A DNA stretch of 64,000 nucleotides from positions 1 through 64,000 of the forward strand of contig JBBRCX010000001.1 in NCBI GenBank assembly GCA_038204465.1, read 5' to 3'. Below the pieces are notes generated by a model that was not told the origin of the DNA, did not search any database, and worked only from the letters and a program-made list of their open reading frames with translations. The translations under genes and the position numbers were made by a program. The DNA is from JBBRCX01 sp038204465 (GTDB lineage Bacteria > Planctomycetota > Phycisphaerae > Tepidisphaerales > Tepidisphaeraceae). Shown piece after piece: positions 8,708 through 17,508 of the stretch (the stretch's first letter is position 1; every line of letters starts with the position of its first letter).

Positions 8708-11179
8708 CTAAACCAGTCTGACGCGCTTGCGGACGAGCCATTCAACGGTGATGGCCAACAGCATCACGCCAAACAGCAATGGCGCGTTCCAGACTTCCTG
8801 GCGGTCCTCCAGCACGCGCCCGACGCGCTTGATCTTGAATGCGTCCGGGATTTTCTCCAGCTGGCTCATGTCGAAGGCGCTGCCGCCGGCCGTCTTCGCC
8901 ATCGCCTGCAGGGTCGCCAGGTCCAACGTCGGACGCTCGTACTCGAGATTCGGCAACTCGACCGGAAACTGCAGCGTTGCCGCCCGCGCCACGGTCTTGA
9001 GGTCCTGATCGCCCGACCACACGCGCACCGTGCACGCGCCAGCCGTGGGCACCGCGAAGGCCGCCTCAAACGCTCCGGGGTCACCCTGCCGCGCCGCGAG
9101 CGTCAGTGGAATCGGGGGCTGGCCGCCAAGCTCGGCTTCGCCATGCAACGCCTCCAGAGCCGCGTCCCGGTCGGACGGGTTGTCGAACCGGGCGACGAGC
9201 GTCACCTGGCTTCCCGGCCGGTAGCTGGGCCGGTCGGTCGAAAGTGTGTAAGGGTAGCGTCCGCCCAGTTGTTTGCTGCGGCCCGCGCGGTCGATCATCT
9301 GCGCCCAGAAACTGTCGAAGTATCGATCGTCGAGATAGCGCCAGCGGTAGGTGCTGTCGAACGCGACGAAGAAGGTCCGGCCCGGCCCGACGAGCTGTGT
9401 TGCCAGCAGGACGTGCCCGCCATTCTCATTGCGCATGCGCGGATCGGCATGGCGCGCCAGCACGGTTGCCCCGGGCTTGGCGCGTGTCACCGGGAAATGC
9501 CAGTACATCCCCGGAAGGTGGGCCAGGATCGTCTCATTGTCTTCCGCCCTGGGCGCGAAGCGGAAGATCGGATCAGTCTTTCCTTCCGGCGTGATCTCCA
9601 GTTTCCACTCCTCGCGGGCGCTGAGCTTCATGGAGACTTCCGTTCGATAGAGCCCCTGATCGCTGACCACCGGCAACAACGAAAGCCATGACGTCGCCGG
9701 ATCGTCCTGGTGATCAAACAGGTTCTTCGTGTTGCGCTCCCCCGCGACATAGACCAATCCGCCCCCCGCCTTTGCGACGAAGTCGGTCAGGAACTGCGGG
9801 TATTGCGTGGGCCACAGGGTTGGCTCAGGATCGTACAGAATGATGCAGTCGAACTCGTTGAGCTCTTCCTGCGTCGCGGGAAGACGCTTGATCGGGGGAT
9901 TGCCGGGCTGGTCATACCGCGCATCCGCGGTCATCAACCAGGTCGACGCGCTCAGTGCCGTGTCGCGCAGGATCGCGTTGCGGATGAATTCCACCTCCGG
10001 GAAGGTGCTGCCCGCGATGAACAGCACGCGGATCTTCTGCCGGATCACGCGCACCTCCGCGGCGGCCGTGTTGTCCTCGGTCGTCAGCTCCGCCCCCGCA
10101 TCCACCAGTGAGGCGCGAAACTGCAGCTTGGTCGGTTTGTCTTCCTTGAATTCGAAACCCACCGTCTGCACCTGCCCCGATTCCTCAATGATGATCGACT
10201 GACGGCCCGACTCTTCCCAGGGGCCGCCATCCCGGCTCTTTTCCAGCACCAGCGTCGCCGGCGATTTGCCCATCCCGCGCGATTCGACGACCACCCGCAG
10301 CGGATTCGGATCGCGGACGAACACGACCGGGCTTACCTCGATCTTCGTCAGCCTGGCATTCCGCGGCCCTTCGGGTGTTCCCGCCGAGAGACCGATCAGC
10401 GGCACGCCTTCCCCCGCCGCGAACTCCGCCGCCTTGATCGGCGACTCACCCGTGTTCCACTGCGCATCGCTGATCACCAGCACTCCCGCAAGCGGTTGGC
10501 CCCGATAGGAAGCGATCGCCTGGCGAATCGCCGTGCCCAGTCCGGTCGCCGCGCGATCGGACGACGACGGCTGCGTGGCAGCGCCCGGGGAAGAATCGCC
10601 GGTGGAGGAATCGAGTGGCCGAGTGGACGGACCGGCGGCTGCATCGTTCTGCAACTGCGTCGCGAATGAATGCACCTGCACGGTGCGGTCACCGCCCGCC
10701 GCGAGCTTGTCCAGAAGGCCGCTGGAAAGCGCTTTCTGCACGAGCGACAGGCGCGACAACTCGCGAAGCTCGGCGACGCCTCCCGAAAGTTTCAGCGCAT
10801 CGGCCACCGCTGTTGCGTGGTTCGGATCGACATACGCATCACGCAGGTCCATGCTCTGCGAGTCGTCCGCGAGCACGAGCACCTTCGACGGCGCCCACTC
10901 CTTCTTGCTGAACACGAGCATGGGTTCCAGCAGCATCACAAGCACCGACAGGAGCACCAGCATGCGAAGCGACGTGAGCACGAGCCTGGCCGCCAGCCCA
11001 AGATTTCGCCCCTCGCGCCGGTAGAGGTACAACACACCCCACACCGCCAGCCCGATCGCGATCATGAGCAGCAGCGCGCGATCGTGGCCCGGCCAGGCCG
11101 TCCACTCGAGCCGCCACTGACCGCCCTGCGCCCATGGCGCGGGCTTGGTTCCCAGAAGAAGTTGAATGATTCGCGGCAT
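8708..11179 (-). CDS. Membrane protein with vWA-like and GATase-like domains
   Basis: 823 residues. N-terminal membrane segments lie at about 33-55 (ALLLMIAIGLAVWGVLYLY) and 65-88. A von Willebrand A-like domain follows (about 100-265) starting with VLVLADDSQSMDL, which keeps the D-x-S-x-S metal site pattern. From about 375 to 560 there is a class I glutamine-amidotransferase-like fold (VLFIAGSTFPEVEFIRNA, later CIILYDPEPTLWP and GGGLVYVAGE), without an obvious catalytic Cys. A beta-sandwich region comes next, then one C-terminal membrane helix (PLLFGVMLLAITVEWLV). Such vWA plus GATase-like proteins are common in MoxR/BatA loci of Planctomycetes and Bacteroidetes. It lies 27 bp after the BatA-like gene. 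Confidence 0.85.
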   Translation of the reverse strand: MPRIIQLLLGTKPAPWAQGGQWRLEWTAWPGHDRALLLMIAIGLAVWGVLYLYRREGRNLGLAARLVLTSLRMLVLLSVLVMLLEPMLVFSKKEWAPSKVLVLADDSQSMDLRDAYVDPNHATAVADALKLSGGVAELRELSRLSLVQKALSSGLLDKLAAGGDRTVQVHSFATQLQNDAAAGPSTRPLDSSTGDSSPGAATQPSSSDRAATGLGTAIRQAIASYRGQPLAGVLVISDAQWNTGESPIKAAEFAAGEGVPLIGLSAGTPEGPRNARLTKIEVSPVVFVRDPNPLRVVVESRGMGKSPATLVLEKSRDGGPWEESGRQSIIIEESGQVQTVGFEFKEDKPTKLQFRASLVDAGAELTTEDNTAAAEVRVIRQKIRVLFIAGSTFPEVEFIRNAILRDTALSASTWLMTADARYDQPGNPPIKRLPATQEELNEFDCIILYDPEPTLWPTQYPQFLTDFVAKAGGGLVYVAGERNTKNLFDHQDDPATSWLSLLPVVSDQGLYRTEVSMKLSAREEWKLEITPEGKTDPIFRFAPRAEDNETILAHLPGMYWHFPVTRAKPGATVLARHADPRMRNENGGHVLLATQLVGPGRTFFVAFDSTYRWRYLDDRYFDSFWAQMIDRAGRSKQLGGRYPYTLSTDRPSYRPGSQVTLVARFDNPSDRDAALEALHGEAELGGQPPIPLTLAARQGDPGAFEAAFAVPTAGACTVRVWSGDQDLKTVARAATLQFPVELPNLEYERPTLDLATLQAMAKTAGGSAFDMSQLEKIPDAFKIKRVGRVLEDRQEVWNAPLLFGVMLLAITVEWLVRKRVRLV

Positions 11180-11206
11180 CAGGTTCCGTTTCGACTCTGG
11201 AGCGGC

Positions 11207-13330
11207 TTACCTCTCCCGGCCCACCCATACCGCCAGCAGCGTCTCCACCAGCAGCAAGCCCATCAGCGTCATCGCCAGCGTGCGCCAGATTTCCCTTCCT
11301 GGTCCGCTCAGCATTGCCTGCGCGCCGTAGTGAATGATCGGAGGCTGGAGATTTCCCAGCAGGTGCTTGAGTTGATCGTCCGCGATCGGCTCCAGGTCAC
11401 TCTCCGCCTTATCACCATTGACGCTGTACTGGTGCGACTGTTCCTTGCCGGCGGCGTCTTTCCAGCTCATCGTGTAAATGCCGGCCCGGATGGTGTGGTC
11501 ATACCGCAGCACCGTGCCCGCCTTGTCCGCATGCGCCGGGATGCTATGGGGCGCGGGGTCCCCCGGCGCCGCCACCCGGGCATCGATGACCGCCTGTCCG
11601 GCGGGAAGCTGATAGACCAGAGGCTGAGTTGCGATGAGATTGTCCTGCTGCCGCTCGCCGCGCGCGATCGTCATCGCCGCCGAGCGAACGGCCAGGACGT
11701 AGGTGGGATCGACGGGCCAGTCGCTCCACTTCTTGTCGGCGGTCATCGTCCAGAGCAGCACGCTCCCTTTTCCGAACCGCTTTTCGACGATAGCAGGATG
11801 CCCCTCCTGATCGTTCCAGCGCGCCAGGGTCCGCACTTCCTGCGACTTGCCCTGCGGCATCGATACGCCCATGAATCGCTTAGCGACGATCCGCGTCAGC
11901 GCTTCCGGCGCCAGTTTTGCCATCGACGCGATCGGCGACTGCGCCACCTGTTCCACGAACATTCCCGTCACGGGCCCATCGAGCGGCCTGTCGATGCGGC
12001 ATGGCAACAAGCCCTGGCCCTCGCGGTACAGGCGCTGGTTGTAAAGCTGCGGGTCGACCTGCTCGCCCATAAAGATCATCAGCCCCATGCCGTTATGGAC
12101 GAGTTGTTCGATCGTCGCCGCGCGCTCCGGAGAAACGGACGCGATGTTCGCCAGCACCATCACGTCGGTGGATGAAGGGGCCGTCGCGCTCCAGTCGGAA
12201 TCGCCGCTGCGCTGGATGCGCCATGGGTGATGGCCAACGGTGAAAGCGGTCGCGAGGAAGTCGGTCGTGCTCTCAAACGGCTGCGCGCTCAGCTCGCCGT
12301 CGATCAGCGACATCTCGAGGTTCTGCCGGACCGTCAGCGACATCCAGCGCACGTCATCCTGCGGAAAGTTGTCGCCTGGCAGCTTGAGGAACACCGGGTA
12401 TTGACCGGGCTGCTGCCGGTTCACAGTCAGTGAAACGTCGGTGGTTTTGCCCGGCGGCAGGTTCGGAAGCATCAGCGGACGCGTCTCGTCCCCCAGCTTC
12501 AACGCCGCCTGCGTCCCCTCCAGCGAGGGCGCCCCGTCGTTGCGGACCTGCGCCTTCAGGTTCACCGGCTCATCCGGCAGCGCGATCGCATCCTCCTGCT
12601 CGAATGAAGACAGCGCGACGTTCTGCACATCCCGGCTGCCCACGTCGATCACCTTCAGCTTCACATATTGGCCCGCCCAGCGGTTGGCGATCTCGGTAAC
12701 GTCCCCGCCCCAGCCGCTGCGCCGCTGGTCGGTCACCAGCACCACTTCACGAATCGGCAGTGCGGCGCCCGAAAGGTACGTGTCGACCGCCTTGAGGGTC
12801 TGCCCCCAGTTGCTGGCGGTATCGCTCAGCGGCAGCTTTGCAATCTCCGCCAGGACTTTTGCCGGGTCGTCCAGGTGCGCTTCGCGGATGAGCGGCGCAT
12901 CGGGCGCGGAAGTCGTCAGGAGGGTCACGCTGTCCTGAGCGCCAATCGATTTGAGCAGTTGTATCGTCGCGTCTTTTGCGGTGTCGAAGCCCGCCCTGCG
13001 CTGCGCGAGATATCCCATGCTCGAAGAATCGTCGATCACGATCACGCGCGCGGTGCGGCTGCGGCCTCCCAGCCAGGCCCCGACCCCGCTCTGCGACAGC
13101 ACCGGCCGCGCCACCGCGAAGAACAGCACCAGGATCGCCAGCGTCCGCACCGCGAGTAGGATGAGCTGCTCGATGCGCAGCCGGCGGCGGTTGGTCTTGA
13201 TCGTCAGCTTCAGGTAGCGCATCGGCGCCCAGTCGATGCGCAGAAAGCGCCGCCGGTTGAGCAGATGAATGATGATCGGAATGCTCGCCAGCGCGAGTCC
13301 CGAGAGCAGAATAGGCGCCAGAAAAACCAT
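11207..13330 (-). CDS. BatA-domain vWA membrane protein
   Basis: 707 residues. The N-terminus is a textbook BatA/aerotolerance domain: membrane helix (LSGLALASIPIIIHLLNRRR), the IDWAPMRYL segment, then a second helix (ILLAVRTLAILVLFFAVARP). A vWA domain follows with VIVIDDSSSMGYL, the DxSxS MIDAS site, at about residue 97-110, and an Asp-containing strand (EVVLVTDQRRSGWGG). The middle has CARDB/Ig-like beta repeats, then a GATase-like region with MGLMIFMGEQVDPQLYN. A C-terminal membrane helix (LAMTLMGLLLVETLLAVWV) anchors it. In this class MoxR remodels or loads vWA membrane proteins (known for the family). A 193-bp spacer containing a palindromic repeat separates it from DUF58. Confidence 0.92.
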   Translation of the reverse strand: MVFLAPILLSGLALASIPIIIHLLNRRRFLRIDWAPMRYLKLTIKTNRRRLRIEQLILLAVRTLAILVLFFAVARPVLSQSGVGAWLGGRSRTARVIVIDDSSSMGYLAQRRAGFDTAKDATIQLLKSIGAQDSVTLLTTSAPDAPLIREAHLDDPAKVLAEIAKLPLSDTASNWGQTLKAVDTYLSGAALPIREVVLVTDQRRSGWGGDVTEIANRWAGQYVKLKVIDVGSRDVQNVALSSFEQEDAIALPDEPVNLKAQVRNDGAPSLEGTQAALKLGDETRPLMLPNLPPGKTTDVSLTVNRQQPGQYPVFLKLPGDNFPQDDVRWMSLTVRQNLEMSLIDGELSAQPFESTTDFLATAFTVGHHPWRIQRSGDSDWSATAPSSTDVMVLANIASVSPERAATIEQLVHNGMGLMIFMGEQVDPQLYNQRLYREGQGLLPCRIDRPLDGPVTGMFVEQVAQSPIASMAKLAPEALTRIVAKRFMGVSMPQGKSQEVRTLARWNDQEGHPAIVEKRFGKGSVLLWTMTADKKWSDWPVDPTYVLAVRSAAMTIARGERQQDNLIATQPLVYQLPAGQAVIDARVAAPGDPAPHSIPAHADKAGTVLRYDHTIRAGIYTMSWKDAAGKEQSHQYSVNGDKAESDLEPIADDQLKHLLGNLQPPIIHYGAQAMLSGPGREIWRTLAMTLMGLLLVETLLAVWVGRER

Positions 13331-13343
13331 GAGCCGCCCAAGC

Positions 13344-13378
13344 CTTCACCGTAATACGGGCGTCCCGCCCGTGCTGAA
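13344..13378. repeat. REP-like palindromic element, copy 1 (ACGGGCG type)
   Basis: CTTCACCGTA is followed by a perfect 7-bp stem, ACGGGCG-tcc-CGCCCGT (13356-13372), then GCTGAA. A near-identical copy with the same flanks lies at 26894-26929. It sits between the DUF58 and BatA genes of one operon, so it would form a hairpin in the transcript. No transposase is nearby. It is probably a dispersed intergenic palindrome. Confidence 0.7.
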
Positions 13379-13523
13379 CCACCCAGTATTCAGTCCCTCC
13401 CGCATCGCGAACCAGCAGCCGGTCAGAAGCGCCACGTCAGTGATCTCCTGAGATGTCGTGGCATCGGCCACAAGAGCACACACGCGACCCGCTGCCCACG
13501 CGCCGCTCGCGCGTGCTTGAAAC

Positions 13524-14462
13524 TCAAGACCGCTTCCACGATGCCATCTTCCCCGCATGCTTCGCGGCGCCGATGCGCTGCTGGCGGCCGTGCAGATAAT
13601 GACTCAACCCCAGGCCAAGGTCCTGGTCGGTCCGCATCAGCAGGTGATCGATGCCGCAGAACCTGCAGCGCTGCGCGACCTCGTCGATGAACTGCTCCAT
13701 CGCGAGGCGATAGGCCTTGCGGAACGCCCAGGGCTCTGCGAACAGTTCTTCCGCGCCTTCGATGTCCTTGAAGAGCACCGAGTCTTTGAACGGCAGCTCG
13801 ATCTCCTCCGGGTCAAGGATCTGGAAGACCAGCACGGCGTGGCCCTGGTGCTGGAGGCGGCCCAGGCTGCTGTAAAACTTGTCCAGATCCAGCAGCAGGT
13901 CGGAGATCACGATCACCAGCCCGCGGCCGCGGATCTTGTCGCATACCTGGGACATGATCGATCCCAGTTCCGTCTGCCGGTCCGGCTTGGCGCGTTCGAG
14001 CACGTCGAGAATCTTCGCCAGCTGCGCCTGCGTCGCCGCCGGCCGCAGAAACGCGCGCTCTGCTTCATCCGCCAGCACCAGGCCCACCGCATCGCGCTGC
14101 TTGACGCACAGCGCCGCCAGCGAGGCCGCGAGCGTCGCCGCGTAGTCGAACTTGGTCATCGCCCCCCGCCCGTAGCGCATCGAGGCGCTCGCGTCGAGCA
14201 GAAGCGTCGCGCGGAGATTGCTCTCCTCCTCGTAATTCTTGATGTAAAAGCGATTGCTCCGGGCATACGCCCGCCAGTCGAGGCGCTTCAGGTCGTCCCC
14301 CGGCGTGTACTCGCGGTAGTCCGCGAACTCGACGCTGACGCCATGCAGCGGACTGCGGTGCAGCCCGGAGATGGTCCCCTCGACGACGCGCTCGGCGCGC
14401 AGACCCAGCCGGACGATCCGCGCCAGCACCTCAGGCTTTAAGTACTCTTTCGATTCGGCCAT
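13524..14462 (-). CDS. DUF58 domain protein
   Basis: 312 residues, the usual length of the short cytosolic DUF58 form. Diagnostic segments are GTISGLHRSPLHGVSVEFA and REYTPGDDLKRLDWRAYAR (the family signature, about residues 43-65), then a vWA-like fold beginning LLLDASASMRYG and ending with a strand GLVIVISDLLLD. The N-terminus overlaps the 3' end of the MoxR gene by 32 bp, typical of translationally coupled MoxR-DUF58 pairs, with GGGGCGAG just upstream of the ATG. No membrane segment is seen. Function is not settled for the family; it is taken to act with MoxR on vWA membrane proteins. Confidence 0.95.
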   Translation of the reverse strand: MAESKEYLKPEVLARIVRLGLRAERVVEGTISGLHRSPLHGVSVEFADYREYTPGDDLKRLDWRAYARSNRFYIKNYEEESNLRATLLLDASASMRYGRGAMTKFDYAATLAASLAALCVKQRDAVGLVLADEAERAFLRPAATQAQLAKILDVLERAKPDRQTELGSIMSQVCDKIRGRGLVIVISDLLLDLDKFYSSLGRLQHQGHAVLVFQILDPEEIELPFKDSVLFKDIEGAEELFAEPWAFRKAYRLAMEQFIDEVAQRCRFCGIDHLLMRTDQDLGLGLSHYLHGRQQRIGAAKHAGKMASWKRS

Positions 14463-15501
14463 GACTCGCCCCGGCGCCGTCGTGGACAGGCGTCGTTTCC
14501 AGAAGCTTGCGGATCACCGTTTCTGTCGTTTGACCCTGCGACTCGGCGTTGTAGTTGAGCACGAGGCGGTGCCGCAGCACCGGCGTCGCCATCGCCTTGA
14601 TGTCGGCGATGTCAACCTCGGGCCGGCCGTCGAGGGCGGCACGCGCCTGGGAGGCGAGGATGAGCGATTGTCCGCCGCGCGGGCCCACGCCCCAGAGGAC
14701 CCAGTCGCGCACCCATGGCGGCGACTTGGGTTCGTTCACTCGAGTCGAGCGCACCAGGGACGAAACGTAGTTGACGCAGAAGTCGCTGACCGGCACCCGA
14801 TGCACGATTCCCTGCAGGTGCAGCAGCTCCGCCCCGGTGACGACCGGCTTGACCTCGGCCGGCGCGTGCCCGGCGGCGAGGCGGTAGATCTTCCGCTCGT
14901 CCTGCTCGTCGGGGTAGTCGACAAAGACTTTCATGAGAAACCGATCGAGCTGCGCCTCGGGCAGGGGATAAGTCCCCTCCTGCTCGATTGGATTTTGCGT
15001 CGCCAGCACGAAGAACGGGTCCGGCAGCGGATAGCGCTTTCCCCCGGCCGAAACTTGGCGCTCCTGCATGCCTTCGAGCAAGGCCGCCTGCGTCTTGGGC
15101 GGGGTTCGGTTGATCTCGTCCGCCAGCAGAACGTTGGTGAACACCGGCCCGTGCAGGAACTTGAAGGTGCGGTCGCCCGATGAGCGGTCCTCGTACATCA
15201 CGTCAGTGCCCGTGATATCGCTGGGCATAAGGTCCGGCGTGAACTGGATCCGCGCGAAGTCGAGCGAGAGGCAGCTCGCGAGGGTGCGGATCATCAGCGT
15301 CTTGGCCAGCCCGGGCACACCTTCCAGGATGCAGTGGCCGCGGGCAAAGAGGCAGACGAGAAGCTGCTCGACGACTTGTTCCTGGCCGACGATGGTGGTG
15401 CCCATCTGCTCGCGGATCTGGTCGCGCGCGGTGCGCAGCCGGGAGAGGCCTTCGAGGTCGGCGTCTGCCTTTGCATGCATGTCGTGGGTTGCAGTGGTCA
15501 C
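14431..15501 (-). CDS. MoxR-family AAA+ ATPase
   Basis: 356 residues. The GTG at 15499-15501 is preferred: AAGGGA lies seven bases upstream; an internal ATG at 15478-15480 is possible. Motifs in order: VGQEQVVEQLL (about 39), Walker A GVPGLAKT (about 60-67), ITGTDV, Walker B VLLADEINRTPPKTQAALLE (about 124), sensor 1 FFVLATQNPIEQEGTYPLPE, the arginine-finger region EAQLDRFLMK, and sensor 2 GVGPRGGQSLIL. All ATPase residues are present. MoxR proteins act as chaperones for complexes containing vWA proteins (known). Here it leads the MoxR-DUF58-BatA-vWA series and is probably its motor. Confidence 0.97.
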   Translation of the reverse strand: MTTATHDMHAKADADLEGLSRLRTARDQIREQMGTTIVGQEQVVEQLLVCLFARGHCILEGVPGLAKTLMIRTLASCLSLDFARIQFTPDLMPSDITGTDVMYEDRSSGDRTFKFLHGPVFTNVLLADEINRTPPKTQAALLEGMQERQVSAGGKRYPLPDPFFVLATQNPIEQEGTYPLPEAQLDRFLMKVFVDYPDEQDERKIYRLAAGHAPAEVKPVVTGAELLHLQGIVHRVPVSDFCVNYVSSLVRSTRVNEPKSPPWVRDWVLWGVGPRGGQSLILASQARAALDGRPEVDIADIKAMATPVLRHRLVLNYNAESQGQTTETVIRKLLETTPVHDGAGASHGRIERVLKA

Positions 15502-15535
15502 GCTCGAATCCCTTTCGTGAAAACAAGCAAAGTTG

Positions 15536-16585
15536 CTAACGCTGGTAAATCGGGAGGAACTTATAAGGCAACTGCAGGATGATCATCGCGATGGAGGTGC
15601 CGTAGACCGGGCCCACTTCGCCCTGGTATGATCCGTCGCCCTGTTGCATGCCAATCAGTTGGTCGCGCGTCGCGGGGAAATACTCATCCCAGTACTTGTC
15701 GCCCGCCTGGTAGAAGGCCTGAGCGGCGTACAGGTGCGTGTAGTAATCGTGCCCTGCGCGTTTGCTCCACTCTCCTTTGAGAAGGGAGAACTGTTTCCAT
15801 ACGTACGCGAGGCAGCCATCGGCCAGTTGCGAGTCGTACTCGCCCGCGTTGTAGAGGGTGGCGATGGCGGCGGCGGAGATCGCCAGGCGCGTCGTCGGAT
15901 CGGATATGTACGCATAGCGGATGCCGCCATCAGGCGTCCGGCATCGCTCCAGATACTTCACCGCCTCTTCGATTGTACCCTTGGGCACGGTGAAGCCGGC
16001 GTTCTTCGCGGCGCGAAGTCCTTGGATCTGTGTGACGGTGACTGAGCCTTCGTCACCTCCTCCGGGCGAATACGTCCACCCGCCGTAGTTGCTCTGGGCG
16101 CGAGCGGTGAGGTCGATCGCGGCGACGATCACCTTCTTCAGCTTGCTGCGCACCTTGTCATCGTTCTCCATGCCGTAAACCGATGCCAGGAACAGCATCC
16201 CAAAGCCGTGGCCATACATCGGCTGGCCCTGGTCGGCGCCGGCATTGGCGATCAGGCCTGAAGTCTGCGCGTTGGACATGACGTATTCCACCGCCTTGCG
16301 CACCTGGTCGGCGTATTTTCCGCGGCTGGGGGTGTTGCCGTTGGCAAGAAATGCCATGCCGGCCAGCGACGCCATGGTGACCGGATAGGCCTGGGCATCG
16401 CGCGAATCGGGCCAATTGCCATCGGGAGATTGAGTCTTCGCCAGATACTCCAGGCCCCGATTGACCGTGGTTTCGGTCTTCGCGTTGATATGCCTGGGGT
16501 AGAGTTGCTCCGCCAGCGCGCGGGGCGCCAGCGGCATGAGCGCCGCCAGCATCGCGACTATCACTTTCAAGCAACGCAGTTTCAT
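15536..16585 (-). CDS. Exported prenyltransferase/squalene-oxidase-repeat protein
   Basis: 349 residues. A signal peptide covers about 1-25 (VIVAMLAALMPLAPRALA). The rest is an alpha/alpha toroid: repeated QSPDGNW, YGGWTYSP, RTPDGGIRYAY and QQGDGSY segments are the QW-type repeats of squalene cyclases and prenyltransferase beta subunits. I see neither the DxDD nor DCTAE catalytic motif, and cyclases are normally about 600 residues, so a terpene cyclase activity is unlikely; a binding or scaffold role is inferred. AGGGAATCG precedes the ATG and the SIMPL gene stop is only 7 bp upstream, showing tight coupling. It precedes MoxR by 34 bp and so belongs to the envelope operon. Confidence 0.88.
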   Translation of the reverse strand: MKLRCLKVIVAMLAALMPLAPRALAEQLYPRHINAKTETTVNRGLEYLAKTQSPDGNWPDSRDAQAYPVTMASLAGMAFLANGNTPSRGKYADQVRKAVEYVMSNAQTSGLIANAGADQGQPMYGHGFGMLFLASVYGMENDDKVRSKLKKVIVAAIDLTARAQSNYGGWTYSPGGGDEGSVTVTQIQGLRAAKNAGFTVPKGTIEEAVKYLERCRTPDGGIRYAYISDPTTRLAISAAAIATLYNAGEYDSQLADGCLAYVWKQFSLLKGEWSKRAGHDYYTHLYAAQAFYQAGDKYWDEYFPATRDQLIGMQQGDGSYQGEVGPVYGTSIAMIILQLPYKFLPIYQR

Positions 16586-16592
16586 CGATTCC

Positions 16593-17414
16593 CTACTTCT
16601 CGATCTCGAACTGCACGTTGAGGACGACTTTCATGGTAATTTCGCTGAATGAGCCGGATGCCAGTTCGTCTTCGCCGGTCTGCACCATTCCGTAGTACAC
16701 CACCTGCGGTTGCGCGGGGCGCTGGTTGTTGTTGTCCTGGACGGTCACGACGCGGCCGAGCTTGACGTTGCTCAGCTTCGCGAGGCGCTCGGCCTTGGCG
16801 CGGGCGTCATCCATCGCGAGTTTGTACGCCTGCTCGCGCAGCTCGGAGATGTCCTGGATCTTGAAGGTGACGATGCTCGGGGCCTGGACCTGAGGCTGGT
16901 AGTAAGGCGACATCTGCTTGGGACCCACCGTGAGGCCCGCGTCTCGAGCCGTGTCGAGGACCTTGAGCACCGTCTCCATGAGCGTGTCGTCCTTCAGCTT
17001 GTCCAGATCCTTGAGCCGGATCTTCATCTGCTCGATGACCGCGACGCGCTGCCGGTTGTTGCCGGTTTGCACAGCCATGCCGCGCATCGCCATCATCTGT
17101 GCCTGCGGATCGATCCCCTGGGTGATCGAATAGCCGCTGGATTCGATCACCAGCGAGGGCAGCTTGAGCGCCTCGAGGGCCTTTATCGCGCTCTTCTTGC
17201 TGTCGCGGTATTTGACGATGGCGTCCGCCGCCAACTCCGCATCACCGCTGATGGTGGCGCCGATTTCGATCGAAGTAGGCTTGCCTTTCGCCTCGCCATT
17301 GCCGGTGACGAGGATGCCGGTCTGGGCCTCCGCGGCGATGGTTATGCCTGCTAGCAAAAAGGAGAGCGCGAGCCCGAGGGCCGCGGTTGTCAAACCCGAA
17401 ACTTTCCTCGTCAT
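16593..17414 (-). CDS. SIMPL (DUF541) domain secreted protein
   Basis: 273 residues from the ATG at 17412-17414, which has GAGGAG six bases upstream; the frame extends to 17474 without support. A signal peptide covers about 1-28 (ALGLALSFLLAGITIAAEA). The SIMPL/DUF541 domain fills the rest: ILVTGNGEAKGKPTSIEIGA at the start, IVKYRDSKKSAIKALEAL in the first helix, and AMDDARAKAERLAKLSNVKL, the conserved helix near the C-terminus. SIMPL proteins are periplasmic or outer-membrane associated and of unclear role (implicated in oxidative stress in some bacteria). It is the first gene of the tight minus-strand series ending at 1. Confidence 0.92.
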   Translation of the reverse strand: MTRKVSGLTTAALGLALSFLLAGITIAAEAQTGILVTGNGEAKGKPTSIEIGATISGDAELAADAIVKYRDSKKSAIKALEALKLPSLVIESSGYSITQGIDPQAQMMAMRGMAVQTGNNRQRVAVIEQMKIRLKDLDKLKDDTLMETVLKVLDTARDAGLTVGPKQMSPYYQPQVQAPSIVTFKIQDISELREQAYKLAMDDARAKAERLAKLSNVKLGRVVTVQDNNNQRPAQPQVVYYGMVQTGEDELASGSFSEITMKVVLNVQFEIEK

Positions 17415-17508
17415 AAATCGCTCCTCACCCGGTTGAGACGTCGTGTCGCAACATGCATCGCAAGCCCGCGGCACGCTTTCTTCCCCGCGGGCTTACTTCC
17501 CCGCACGC

